Positions 9,070-17,553 of a DNA stretch of 64,000 nt are shown piece by piece; the first letter of the stretch is position 1, and the number at the start of each line of letters is the position of its first letter. Under the pieces are notes generated by a model. It made no database searches and was not told the DNA's origin. It worked only from the letters and a program-made list of their open reading frames with translations. Both the position numbers and the translations under genes were made by a program. Source of the stretch: Acrocarpospora catenulata (GTDB lineage Bacteria; Actinomycetota; Actinomycetes; Streptosporangiales; Streptosporangiaceae); contig NZ_JAHCST010000042.1 in assembly GCF_018476525.1 (NCBI RefSeq), positions 1 through 64,000 on the forward strand. Reading direction: 5' to 3'.

Positions 9070-9392
9070 GCGCCGTCTCCGAGACCGCCGCTCCTGTCTC
9101 GGGCGGAGGTCTGTCCGGCGGCCGGCGGATCGTCGCCGCGCTGGCCGTCACCCAGACCATCGGCTACGGCGTGCTGTACTACGCCTTCTCGGTCTTCCTC
9201 ATCCCGATGAGCCGCGACCTGCACGTCGGCAGCGCCCAATCGCGGCCGCCCTGACCATCTCGATCCTCATCGCCGCGCTCTGCGCGCCTCTGGTCGGAAA
9301 GCTGCTGGACGCCCGCGGCGGCCGGGGACTGATGACCGCGGGCTCGGTGCTCGGCACGGTCGCCGTGCTCGCCTGGTCCCAGGTCCACGGTG
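9066..9392 (+). pseudogene. MFS transporter, N-terminal fragment with frameshift
   Basis: The frame from ATG 9066 encodes the first transmembrane helix of a major facilitator (VAALAVTQTIGYGVLYYAF, SVFLIPMSRDL). It breaks near 9239, where CAATCG would restore CAAATCG, and continues in the next frame as AALTISILIAALCAPLVGKL, LDARGGRGLMTAGS and VLAWSQVHG. The LLDARGGR loop is the MFS A-motif region. The coding signal then stops near 9392; the other ten or so helices are absent. Its place after an ArsO-like gene suggests an arsenic-efflux-type MFS. It is a one-base frameshift plus a truncation. Confidence 0.7.
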
Positions 9393-9554
9393 CGCGCTCA
9401 GCTCCTCCAGTACGGCGTCCCCCTTCTCCGGTCGCCACCAGAGCGTCCTCCTGACCAGTACCGCTTCGCGCCTGATGTGCAGCGCGCCGCGCTTTACGGA
9501 GTGGTAGCGTCGTGGAGAGTTGTCGATCTGTCTGATAAGCGGCCGGAGCCCTTC

Positions 9555-10460
9555 ATGAGCCTGGCAAGTGTCGACCTCAACCTGCTCGTCGCGCTGGACG
9601 CGCTGTTGACCGAGCGCAACGTCACGCGGGCGGCCAAGCGAACGTCGGTCGGGCAGCCTGCGATGAGCGCCTCACTGGCGAGACTGCGCAAACATTTCGA
9701 TGATCCGCTGCTGGTGCGGGAAGGGCGGAGCCTGCAGCGGACGCCGCTCGCCGATACGCTGGTCGGGCCGGTGCGGGAGGCGCTGAGCGCCGCCGAGGCG
9801 GTTTTACTTCGCTCGCCCGGCTTCGACCCGGCGAAGGACAAGGCCGCGTTCACGATCATGGCGGCGGATTACGTCACGATAGTGCTCCTGAGCCCACTGC
9901 TGGAATCGATCGCCGGTACGGCGCCGCACATTCGAATCTGTATGCGTCCGGTCGATGCCGACTTCGCCGACCAGCTCCGCTCTGGAGCGGTCGACATGGT
10001 CATCATCCCGACCAAGCTCGCCGACCGGAAGTTTCCCTTCCCCCACGAGCCGCTGTTCACCGATCGCTACGTGCTGGTGGTCGATCGGAACAACCCTGAC
10101 GTGCGCGATTCGGTGACACCCGAACAGGCCACCGCACTCCGGTACGTCGCCTTCAGCGGGGGAACCGTCTCACCGATCACCAACGTGGATCTGGAGGCGC
10201 TGAATGTGCACATTCCGGTGGAGCTGACGACGGAGAGCTTCGTGGTGCCGCTGCTCCTGCTCACCGGAACCCGGCTGGCCACCATCGCGCCGGAACGTCT
10301 GGCTCTCAAACTGGTCAGCATGGCACAGCTGCGGATCGTGGAATATCCGTTGTCGCTGAGCGCCATCCACGAAGCCATGTACTGGAACCCTCGCGACAAC
10401 GACGACCTCGCGCACCAGTGGCTCCGCCGCCGGCTCATCGACACGGCTCGCAGCATCTGA
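9555..10460 (+). CDS. LysR-family transcriptional regulator
   Basis: 301 aa. I choose ATG 9555 because it gives the standard LysR N-terminus (SLASVDLNLLVALDALLTER). Residues 5-65 are the winged helix-turn-helix (NVTRAAKRTSVGQPAMSASLA), and the rest is a periplasmic-binding-like effector domain. The subgroup resembles NodD/LinR-type regulators of aromatic degradation. It runs convergently into the ABC permease gene with only 4 bases between the stops. Because LysR proteins commonly control neighbouring catabolic operons, I infer that it senses the substrate of the monooxygenase/ABC operon, although it lies at the 3' rather than the 5' end of that operon. Confidence 0.85.
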   Translation: MSLASVDLNLLVALDALLTERNVTRAAKRTSVGQPAMSASLARLRKHFDDPLLVREGRSLQRTPLADTLVGPVREALSAAEAVLLRSPGFDPAKDKAAFTIMAADYVTIVLLSPLLESIAGTAPHIRICMRPVDADFADQLRSGAVDMVIIPTKLADRKFPFPHEPLFTDRYVLVVDRNNPDVRDSVTPEQATALRYVAFSGGTVSPITNVDLEALNVHIPVELTTESFVVPLLLLTGTRLATIAPERLALKLVSMAQLRIVEYPLSLSAIHEAMYWNPRDNDDLAHQWLRRRLIDTARSI

Positions 10461-10464
10461 TTTC

Positions 10465-11262
10465 TCAACGATTCTCCTCCGCCCACGGGAGAATTACCTT
10501 CTCAAGCGCGTTCAGACCGTAGAAGAGAACGATGCTGATGACGCCGAGCAGGGCCATGGCGGCGAAGGCCAGCGGGGTGTCCGCGCTCGCGCCCGACTGC
10601 ACGATGACGAAGCCGAGTCCGGCGTCGGCACCGACGAATTCCGCGATGACCGCGCCGATGACCGCCAACGAGATCGCCGTCTTGAGACCCACCATCACCT
10701 GCGGCAACGCGTACGGAAAACGGACTTTGAAAAACACCTGCAGACGGCTGGCGTCGTAGGAGCGGACCAGCTCGGTCAGCTCGGCGGGAGTGGATTTCAG
10801 GCCGGTGGCCGTTGAGATCACGATCGGGAAGAAACAGAGCAGGAACACCATGACGATCTTCGGAAACTGCCCGAAGCCCAGCCAGACCACAAGGATCGGC
10901 GCGATCGCAATCTTCGGTACGGCATTCACCGCGAGCAGCAGCGGATAAATCATCTTCTCAAGTAACCGCGAACTGGCGATCGACATCGCCGTGGAGATTC
11001 CGACGACGACCGCGACCGCAAACCCCTGCACCGTCTCCAGCAGGGTCACCCAGGTCTGCTCCAAGAGGAAGCCGGACTGGCCGACGAAGGCCTCGATCAC
11101 GTCGTCCGGCGCGGGCACCAGGAACTTCTCGATCGAGAAGACGATCGTGGCCAGCCACCACAGGGCGACCAGGGCGACCAGGGCGATGACGGGGAGGCCC
11201 CAGTCCACCAGACGCCGCGTCGCCCTGGAGCCGATCCGCCGCGTCCGCGGCACGGCGGTCAT
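10465..11262 (-). CDS. ABC transporter permease (SsuC/TauC/NrtB type)
   Basis: 265 aa, starting at ATG 11262 where it overlaps the ATPase stop by four bases (ATGA). Six or so hydrophobic helices are visible. The cytoplasmic coupling loop reads ELVRSYDASRLQVFFKVRFP, the EAA-type motif that touches the ATPase. Family members form homodimeric channels that import sulfonates, taurine, nitrate, pyrimidine precursors or phthalate-like aromatics with an NMT1/THI5-like binding protein. It is the last gene of the minus-strand catabolic operon. The substrate is probably the aromatic or related compound handled by the upstream monooxygenases. Confidence 0.88.
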   Translation of the reverse strand: MTAVPRTRRIGSRATRRLVDWGLPVIALVALVALWWLATIVFSIEKFLVPAPDDVIEAFVGQSGFLLEQTWVTLLETVQGFAVAVVVGISTAMSIASSRLLEKMIYPLLLAVNAVPKIAIAPILVVWLGFGQFPKIVMVFLLCFFPIVISTATGLKSTPAELTELVRSYDASRLQVFFKVRFPYALPQVMVGLKTAISLAVIGAVIAEFVGADAGLGFVIVQSGASADTPLAFAAMALLGVISIVLFYGLNALEKVILPWAEENR

Positions 11263-12035
11263 CCGGCGCCCTCCGATGCCATCGGCGCCGGCATCAACAG
11301 CTCGTGCAGTTCGGCGCTGACCTCGGCGACTCGGTCCGCGTACGCGTTGCGCCCGAGTGTGCGCGGGCGTGGGATGTCCACGTCGATGATCTTGCGGAGC
11401 CGACCGGGCCGGGGGCTGAGCACCGCCACCCGGTCGGCGAGCAGCACCGCCTCCTCGATGGAGTGGGTGACGAAGACGATGGTCATCTCCTGCTCCATCC
11501 GGATGCGTTGCAGCTCTATCGACAGCTCCTCCCTGGTCAGCGCGTCGAGCGCGGAGAAGGGCTCGTCCATGAGCAGGACGAGGGGATCCTGGATCAGCGA
11601 ACGGCACAGGGACGCGCGCTGCTGCATGCCGCCCGACAACTCGTGCGGCAGCCGCTTCTCGAAACCGGCGAGACCGACGAGTTCCAGCAGCTCATGGGCC
11701 CGCCGGCGCTTGGCCGCCCGGTCCAGGCGGAGAATCTCCACTGGGAGCAGGACATTGTCCAGCACCGTACGCCACGGCAGTAGGGCCGCACGCTGGAACA
11801 TGAAGCTGACATCCTGCCGGGGTTTGCCCACCAGCTCACCGGCGACCGTGACCGTTCCCGACGAGGGCCGCAGCAGCCCGGCGACCATCCGCAACATGGT
11901 CGACTTGCCGCAGCCCGAGCGGCCCACGAGCGTCACCAGCTCGTTGCGGCGCACCTCAAGGGTGATGTCGTCCAGCGCGTGGACCTCACCCTGACGTCCG
12001 GCGAAGACGTGCGAGACGTGCGTGAGCTTGATCAT
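11259..12035 (-). CDS. ABC transporter ATP-binding protein (SsuB/TauB/NrtD type)
   Basis: 258 aa with every expected motif: Walker A GRSGCGKST (38-46), Q-loop in FMFQRA, signature LSGGMQQRASL, Walker B LLMDEPFSALD and the switch His in FVTHSIEEA. It energises import through the permease encoded after it, with which it overlaps by four bases. The binding-protein gene ends 10 bases before its start. Length and motif spacing are normal for the nitrate/sulfonate/taurine group. Confidence 0.92.
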   Translation of the reverse strand: MIKLTHVSHVFAGRQGEVHALDDITLEVRRNELVTLVGRSGCGKSTMLRMVAGLLRPSSGTVTVAGELVGKPRQDVSFMFQRAALLPWRTVLDNVLLPVEILRLDRAAKRRRAHELLELVGLAGFEKRLPHELSGGMQQRASLCRSLIQDPLVLLMDEPFSALDALTREELSIELQRIRMEQEMTIVFVTHSIEEAVLLADRVAVLSPRPGRLRKIIDVDIPRPRTLGRNAYADRVAEVSAELHELLMPAPMASEGAG

Positions 12036-12045
12036 GCCGCCTCGC

Positions 12046-13050
12046 CTAGCCCTGCGGCGTCAGGGACAGGTCGATGACCTGCTCGGGAGTCATTCCGGCC
12101 GGGATCGCACCCGAATCGGTGAGAAGCTTGATGTTCACCTCGACCTTGGCCTTGCTGACCGCGCCGATCGTCTGGCCCTGCGCGGTGACGTAGGGAGCCA
12201 TCGCCCGTACCTCCGCGGCCGCGACCTCCGCGTTCTGGGTGGGCTGGTACTTCTTGAGGATCTCGCCGGATTCCTCGGGGTTGGCGATGGAGTACTCCAG
12301 GCCCTTGAACAGGGCGGCGGCGAACCTCTTGACCACCTCGGGCTTCTCCCTGGCCATGGTGTTCGAGGTCAGCAACGCGTTGCCGTACAGGTCGGGCAGG
12401 ACCTCGCCGTACGGGAGGACGACGGCCTTCTTCCCCTGTGCGGCCTTCTCGATGAGCCCTCGGCCGACGACGAACTGGCCGATCGCGTCCACCGAGCCGC
12501 TCGCCAGCAGCTGCGGCAACGCGGGCGGGGCGCCCGGGACGAACTTGACCTTCGACGCGTCGACGCCGGCGGCCTTGGCGTAAACCGGGAAGGTCACCTG
12601 GACGGTGGAACCCGGCTGGTCGCCGATGGTCTTTCCCTCCAGGTCCTTCGGCGTTCTGATCCCGCCCTCCTCCAGCGCGATGATCGCGGCCAACGAGTTC
12701 TGGTGCACCATGCCGACGGCGATGACGGGCAGCTTCTCCTTGGCCATCGTGATCAGCGTGCCGGTGAAGTCGCCGATGCCGAAGTCGGCCCGGCCACCGG
12801 CCAGCAGCTTCATCGCGTCGACGGTGCCGGTGCCCGGCTTGATGTCGACGTTGAGCCCTGCGTCCTTGAAGTAGCCCTTCTCCAGCGCCACATAGGCGTA
12901 CGCGTCGCGACCAAAAGTGTTGAACGAGGTCAGATAGCGGACGGTGTCGGCGGCTTGACCTTCGTCGCCGCCTCCTCCGCCGCCGCACGCGGCGACCATG
13001 AGCACGACGCCGGCGGCCCCGGCGATGCGGGTGAACCAGGTGGCCTTCAT
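12046..13050 (-). CDS. ABC transporter substrate-binding lipoprotein (NMT1/THI5-like)
   Basis: 334 aa. ATG 13050 is chosen because AGGAGGAAC lies directly before it; upstream in-frame starts would put the signal peptide internally. Residues 1-21 are a lipoprotein signal with a VAAC lipobox (Cys22) followed by a run of glycines. The mature part begins VRYLTSFNTFGRDAYAYVAL and has the two-lobed NMT1-like fold (EKGYFKDAGLNVDI, GGRADFGIGD). It captures the substrate outside the cell for the adjacent permease and ATPase. The gene overlaps the cupin stop by four bases. The ligand is unknown. Confidence 0.9.
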   Translation of the reverse strand: MKATWFTRIAGAAGVVLMVAACGGGGGGDEGQAADTVRYLTSFNTFGRDAYAYVALEKGYFKDAGLNVDIKPGTGTVDAMKLLAGGRADFGIGDFTGTLITMAKEKLPVIAVGMVHQNSLAAIIALEEGGIRTPKDLEGKTIGDQPGSTVQVTFPVYAKAAGVDASKVKFVPGAPPALPQLLASGSVDAIGQFVVGRGLIEKAAQGKKAVVLPYGEVLPDLYGNALLTSNTMAREKPEVVKRFAAALFKGLEYSIANPEESGEILKKYQPTQNAEVAAAEVRAMAPYVTAQGQTIGAVSKAKVEVNIKLLTDSGAIPAGMTPEQVIDLSLTPQG

Positions 13051-13409
13051 TGTTCCTCCTTGTCGTTCTCTCCCAGGCACTTGAGTTCGACCAGACGGCA
13101 GCGGTAGCGGTCCTCGCCACGGTTGGTGAGCATGTGGATCTCGCCGGGATCGCGGTAGACAACTCCCCCGACGGGCTCGTGCACCAGACGCGGGTCACCC
13201 CCGTGGATCGAGTCGATGCGGTTGTCCGCCGTCTCCAGGGCGATCACCAGGTAGGGGTTGAGGTGGTGGTGCCACGGCTGCGACCGGCCGGGCTCCAGCT
13301 CGATCTCCCAGACCCGCACCTGCTCGTTCTCGAAAACGATCTCCTGGCCGACGGGGCCCAGTTCGACGGGCTGCCCGTCGGGGCCGGGCACGGTCTTGGC
13401 GCTGGTCAT
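13047..13409 (-). CDS. Small cupin-domain protein
   Basis: 120 aa from ATG 13409. The start overlaps the monooxygenase stop (ATGA) and the stop overlaps the binding-protein start, so it is translationally coupled on both sides. A single cupin barrel is visible: the metal-binding first motif PWHHHLNPYLVIAL and a second motif ending DPGEIHML. Small cupins in degradation operons act as ring-cleavage or quercetinase-like dioxygenases, isomerases or ligand sensors. Here the coupling between an FAD hydroxylase and an importer favours a catabolic or accessory step. Specific chemistry cannot be read from sequence. Confidence 0.8.
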   Translation of the reverse strand: MTSAKTVPGPDGQPVELGPVGQEIVFENEQVRVWEIELEPGRSQPWHHHLNPYLVIALETADNRIDSIHGGDPRLVHEPVGGVVYRDPGEIHMLTNRGEDRYRCRLVELKCLGENDKEEQ

Positions 13410-15055
13410 GCCTTCTCCTCGAACTCCTCGAACTCCTCGAACTCCTCGAAACGGATCGGAGCGCATCCGGTGATGCGCTGATAAACGGCCGCGGCGACGT
13501 CCTCATCCGACGTGGAAGTAAAGGGCAGGATCGCGGCCACGTGCGCGTCGGGCCTGAGCAGGACAAGGGTGTCGGTGTCCACGCCGAACCGGCGGCGCAC
13601 CCGGTCGGCGGGGTCGAACAGGGCTCGCTCACGCAGCCCTGAGTCGTGCGGCGCGTCCCAGCGGGAGACCGCGAAACGCCGCAGTGCGGGGCTGTCCTGA
13701 GCGGGCACCCGCGGGCGTCGCCGGGTGTCGGTGAAGTAGAGCGCGACGAAGGACTCGGCGGTGAGATCGTGCAGGTGAACCGGCCCTTCGGGGCCGAAGA
13801 GCGGCAGGTCGGGAGCGCGGTCGCCGGTGCGTACCGGCAGCGGGGCCGAACCGGTCCTGACCATCGACCAGTCGCCGGTGCCGTCGACGTCGAGGCGGAC
13901 CCCGAGCAGACCGCGCGTGAACGCGTTGCCCCAGTTGCCGTCGGTCATCGCCGTGACGGCCTCGCCCTGCCGGCTCATGGCGGCGCGGGCCGCTTCGGCC
14001 ATCTGGCCTGAACCCTTGATCGCGACTGGGGCCTGCTCCACCTCGTAGCCGGTGAGCAGCGACTCCTCCGCCCAGCCGCGCAGCACCCAGGCGAGCCGCC
14101 ACGGCAGGTTGCACGCGTCGAGCACGCCGGTGTTGAGGCCGAGCGCCCACATCGGAGTGATCAGGTGCGCGGCGTCGCCCATGAGGAACACCCGGCCCGC
14201 ACGCCACCGCCCGGCCACGCGGTGGTGGACGGAGTAGAGGTTGGTACCGAGCACCTCGATGCCCTCGACCTCACCGATGAACCGGATGGCCTTGTCGCGC
14301 AACTCCTCGTACGTCGGCTCGGCGGCCTCCTTGGGCAGGGGGTAGAGGAAGCGCCAGCAGTGCGGCTGACGGACCAGGACCACCCACTCGGAAGGGTCGG
14401 AGAAGTAGGCCAGGTAGGGGTAGTCGCGCGGGTTGGCGATATCCAGATCCACCTTGAGGTCGACCAGCACGTAGCGCTCGTCGAGCGTGTGCCCCTCCAC
14501 CGTGATACCGAGCCGCTCACGCACCCGCGAGCGGCCGCCGTCGCAGGCCAGTAGATAGCGGGCCTTGACGTGCCGCTCGCCGTCCGGGGTGTCGAACGTC
14601 AACTCGACGTGGTCGTCGTGTTGTTCGAAGGTGGTCAGCCGGTGCGCCATGTGCAGGGTCGCCAGCTCACGCGCCACGAGGCGGTCACGCAGGACCGGTT
14701 CGAGTTGGTGCTGGGGGATGTTGATGACGAAGGGGAAGCGGGTGTCCTCGGTGAGGTCTCCCGTACGCACGCTCAGCGTGGGTTCGTTGGTGACCCGGTC
14801 GATCTCACCGATCTCGTCGATACGCAGCGAGGCGCGCAGCACGTCGGGCAGCACCCCGTACCGGTGCAGCACCTCCAGGGTGCGGGTGAGCACGGTGCCA
14901 GCCTTGGTGTCCAGCGAGAGCCGGTCGTCTTCCTCGAAGACGGCCACCGGCACGTCGTACCGGGTCAGTCCGAGGGCGGTGATCAGGCCGACCGGGCCCG
15001 CGCCCACCACCGCGACGGAAAGGGTCTCCCCGGTGGCGTCGAACCTGGCTCTCAT
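13406..15055 (-). CDS. FAD-dependent aromatic monooxygenase (PHBH/MhpA-like)
   Basis: 549 aa from ATG 15055. GAGPVG (18-23) binds the FAD ADP moiety, the DG motif is in LLACDGGRSRVRE, and the GD motif is in VFLMGDAAHLITPMWALG. This is the class A flavoprotein hydroxylase set. A C-terminal thioredoxin-like domain without catalytic cysteines (from about 400) matches the 3-(3-hydroxyphenyl)propionate, resorcinol and 2,4-dichlorophenol hydroxylase group. It inserts oxygen into a phenolic or enolic ring with NAD(P)H. The last residues are an unusual Glu-Glu-Phe repeat. The SDR and P450 genes precede it and the cupin gene overlaps its end. Confidence 0.88.
   Translation of the reverse strand: MRARFDATGETLSVAVVGAGPVGLITALGLTRYDVPVAVFEEDDRLSLDTKAGTVLTRTLEVLHRYGVLPDVLRASLRIDEIGEIDRVTNEPTLSVRTGDLTEDTRFPFVINIPQHQLEPVLRDRLVARELATLHMAHRLTTFEQHDDHVELTFDTPDGERHVKARYLLACDGGRSRVRERLGITVEGHTLDERYVLVDLKVDLDIANPRDYPYLAYFSDPSEWVVLVRQPHCWRFLYPLPKEAAEPTYEELRDKAIRFIGEVEGIEVLGTNLYSVHHRVAGRWRAGRVFLMGDAAHLITPMWALGLNTGVLDACNLPWRLAWVLRGWAEESLLTGYEVEQAPVAIKGSGQMAEAARAAMSRQGEAVTAMTDGNWGNAFTRGLLGVRLDVDGTGDWSMVRTGSAPLPVRTGDRAPDLPLFGPEGPVHLHDLTAESFVALYFTDTRRRPRVPAQDSPALRRFAVSRWDAPHDSGLRERALFDPADRVRRRFGVDTDTLVLLRPDAHVAAILPFTSTSDEDVAAAVYQRITGCAPIRFEEFEEFEEFEEKA
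13415..13450 (-). repeat. Four tandem 9-bp repeats encoding Glu-Glu-Phe
   Basis: Four exact copies of ctcctcgaa lie at the 3' end of the monooxygenase gene and give it a C-terminal EEF-repeat tail. This is a simple in-frame microsatellite that can slip by whole codons without shifting the frame. Confidence 0.9.
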
Positions 15056-15160
15056 GCTCCGACGCCTCTCCCGAATGCCCGGCAGTCGCATAACCAGTCG
15101 GCCCGCTGCGTCAGACCAATCACCGATTCCCCCAAACTGCTGTAGCGGACGACGCCTCTC

Positions 15161-15946
15161 TCAGGTGAAGGCGCGTCCGCCGTTGACGAAGAGGTTCTGG
15201 CCGGTCACGAAGTCCGAGCCGTGCCCGATCAGGTAGAGCATCGTGCCCACCAGGTCGTGCTGGGTCATCTCGCGTTTGAAGGCCCGCTCGTTGATGATCG
15301 CGGCGCCCATGGCGTCGTCCTGCCTGGCGACGTACGAGGCGTCGTGGGGCACGTAGCACGGCGAGATGGTGTTGACCGCGATGCCGTACTGAGCCACCTC
15401 GTGGGCGAGGGAGCGGGTGAGACCGACGATCGCCGACTTCGACGCGACGTAGTGCAGGAACATCGGCATCGCGGTCGGCACCACCATCGAGGACGTGTTA
15501 ATGATCTTCCCGTAGCCCTGTTCGCGCATGACGGGAAAGACGGCCTTGCAGCACAGCCAGGTGCCGAGAACGTTCACGCGGAACGCCTTCTCCCACTCCT
15601 CGGCCGTGAGTTCGTCGAACGGCGCCTTCCGGACGGCGGTGAAGTAGGCGGCGTTGTTGATGAGGCCGTCGATGCGGCCCCACCTCTCGGCCACCTGCCC
15701 GGCCATCGCCTCGGCCGACTCCGGCGAGGCGACATCGACGTCGACCGCGAGGGCCTCGCCGCCGTTGTCCAAGATCTCGGTGACGGTGTCGGAGGGGTCG
15801 GCGATGTCGGCGATGGCCACCCGGTAACCGGCGGCGGCGAGAGCGTGGGAGTAGGTGCGGCCGATGCCCTTGGCACCACCGGTGACGATGACGACTTCAC
15901 CATTCGGCTTGTTCAATGCGTTCTCCAAGAACCTGCCAAAGCGCAT
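15161..15946 (-). CDS. Short-chain dehydrogenase/reductase
   Basis: 261 aa. Classical SDR: cofactor motif TGGAKGIG (about 22-29), NNAAY structural motif, active-site Ser in TSSMV and the YVASK catalytic Tyr/Lys. Acidic residues after the second strand (AIADIADPSD) favour NAD+ over NADP+. It oxidises or reduces a hydroxyl/keto group. It lies between the P450 gene (154 bp upstream) and the FAD monooxygenase gene (105 bp downstream) on the same strand, so a P450-made alcohol is a reasonable substrate. The start at 15946 leaves a slightly long N-terminus, and a start closer to the cofactor motif is possible. Confidence 0.88.
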   Translation of the reverse strand: MRFGRFLENALNKPNGEVVIVTGGAKGIGRTYSHALAAAGYRVAIADIADPSDTVTEILDNGGEALAVDVDVASPESAEAMAGQVAERWGRIDGLINNAAYFTAVRKAPFDELTAEEWEKAFRVNVLGTWLCCKAVFPVMREQGYGKIINTSSMVVPTAMPMFLHYVASKSAIVGLTRSLAHEVAQYGIAVNTISPCYVPHDASYVARQDDAMGAAIINERAFKREMTQHDLVGTMLYLIGHGSDFVTGQNLFVNGGRAFT

Positions 15947-16099
15947 GCGTGCGACGCTCTGTGCGTACAGCGAAGTGCGTGCAGCGAAATGACCTGTACC
16001 GGTCGCTCAACCGATGATCCGGAAGCGTTTACCTGGCGAGCTGAGAAATGTGCCCTGCGGTGAACCTATGCGACGACGGGGAAGCACCGGAAACGATTG

Positions 16100-17386
16100 T
16101 CATCGATGGATGTCATCGCTGTGATCGATAAGCTCAGGACAGCCCGGGCTGTCTTTCACGTCCCATTCGATCTCGAGCCTCTTGAAGCCGCGCGCGAAGA
16201 AGATGGTGTCGCGCACGGCGGTGTCCTCGCCCGCGGCCATGCGGAGATTCGGCAACCGCTCGAACAGCCGGGGTAACGCGATCTTCAACTGCAGGCGGGC
16301 GAGCGGGGCGCCCAGGCAGGCATGGACTCCCTTTCCGAAGGCGACGTGGGTGGCTATGGAGTCGCGGGTGACATCGAAGACGTCGGACTCGCCGAAAACC
16401 TGCTCGTCACGGTTGGCCGACGCCCAGTGGACCATCAGGTGAGCGCCGGCCGGGATTGCCACGTCATTGAGCACGGTGTCCTTGCGGACGGTACGGAAAA
16501 GTCCCTGCGCGGGTGACTCGAAGCGCAGGATCTCCTCCACCATGGCCGGCACCAGGTCCGGGTCGTTCAGCACGGCCTGAAGCTGGTCCGAGTGCGCCAG
16601 CAATGTGGTGAGACCGTTGCCGATGCTGCGGGTGACGGTCACATGTCCGGCGATGAGGAGGTTGATCGTCACGCGCATGGCTTCCTCATGCCTGATGGGC
16701 TCGCCATCGGCCACGCGGGCGTCCAGCAGGCTCGACATGAGGTCCTCTCCCGCCTTGCCCACCCGCGATTGAAGCGCGTCCATGAAATACCGCTGCATCG
16801 TCACGACGTCGTGCGCGCGGGTGACGAGTTCCTCGACGCCGTCGGTCGCCTGCAGGATGCGCAACCAGCTGACGCTCCACCGATGCAGGGTGGGGATGTC
16901 GTCGCGGGGGATACCGAGCATGTCGGTGAGGGTGAACATCGGAAGATTCCACGCGAACCTCTCGATGATATCCGCGCGGCCGTCGCCGGCGAACTCGTCA
17001 ATGAGAGCGTCGACGTTCTCCCGGATGCGGCCTTCCAGCTCGGCGACGCGCTTGGGGGTGAACGCCTTGCTGACCAGCAGGCGGAGCCTGCGGTGAACCT
17101 GCCCGTCGCTGTCGGTGAGCGTCGGCGCCATGGGCCGGCCCGTGGCGAGGACGTCCAGCACCGGCTGCGGAAGCGGTCGCACGGAGGCACGGACCGCGTT
17201 CTGGGAGGAGAAGGTCTCCGTGTCGCGTACGACCGCGAGCACGTCCTCGTACCGGCTGACGACCCACAGCCCGTGCGCCTCGGAGTAGAAGACCGGGGCC
17301 TCACGTCGCAGCCGAGCGTAAAGCGGATACGGATCCGCCAGTTGCTCCGGTGAGAGCGGGTCAAAGCGGATTGGGCAACTGGTCAT
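16100..17386 (-). CDS. Cytochrome P450
   Basis: 428 aa from ATG 17386, with GGAGG upstream; the size is normal for a bacterial P450. The haem-binding loop is FGKGVHACLGAPLAR with Cys357, the ExxR motif is EILR (285-288) and the K-helix context is normal. The I-helix reads LLIAGHVTVTRSIG: the Thr250 of the oxygen-activation pair is kept, but the preceding acid (Glu or Asp in nearly all relatives, as in AGHETT) is Val249. That may mean altered proton delivery or a non-standard reaction. No ferredoxin or ferredoxin reductase gene is nearby. It leads the minus-strand catabolic operon. Confidence 0.9.
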   Translation of the reverse strand: MTSCPIRFDPLSPEQLADPYPLYARLRREAPVFYSEAHGLWVVSRYEDVLAVVRDTETFSSQNAVRASVRPLPQPVLDVLATGRPMAPTLTDSDGQVHRRLRLLVSKAFTPKRVAELEGRIRENVDALIDEFAGDGRADIIERFAWNLPMFTLTDMLGIPRDDIPTLHRWSVSWLRILQATDGVEELVTRAHDVVTMQRYFMDALQSRVGKAGEDLMSSLLDARVADGEPIRHEEAMRVTINLLIAGHVTVTRSIGNGLTTLLAHSDQLQAVLNDPDLVPAMVEEILRFESPAQGLFRTVRKDTVLNDVAIPAGAHLMVHWASANRDEQVFGESDVFDVTRDSIATHVAFGKGVHACLGAPLARLQLKIALPRLFERLPNLRMAAGEDTAVRDTIFFARGFKRLEIEWDVKDSPGCPELIDHSDDIHR

Positions 17387-17491
17387 GACGGACGCCACCT
17401 CCGATGTGACGGCATTCCTGGCAGCGCGGTGTTGAACCAGCGTATGTACGCGGGATCGATCTCCAGAAACGACTTTTATCAATGGGGTTCA

Positions 17492-17512
17492 TCGATGGCT
17501 TCGATCCATCGA
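17492..17512. promoter_or_regulatory. Inverted repeat in the P450/SARP divergent intergenic region
   Basis: TCGATGG and CCATCGA arms (7 bp each) are separated by 7 bases, between the P450 start (17386) and the SARP start (17554). Its size and place suit a dimeric regulator operator. No binding protein can be named. Confidence 0.35.
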
Positions 17513-17553
17513 GCCGGTGGCGGCTTTCGTGTGGGTTGCGGATGATGTGTGCC

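Noticed and set aside
8097-9239. A 380-codon minus-strand frame
   Set aside because: It runs antisense to the ArsO and MFS remnants; only its last part matches the integrase N-terminus.
12022-13107. A 361-codon plus-strand frame
   Set aside because: It is the antisense of the binding-protein gene and contains no domain.
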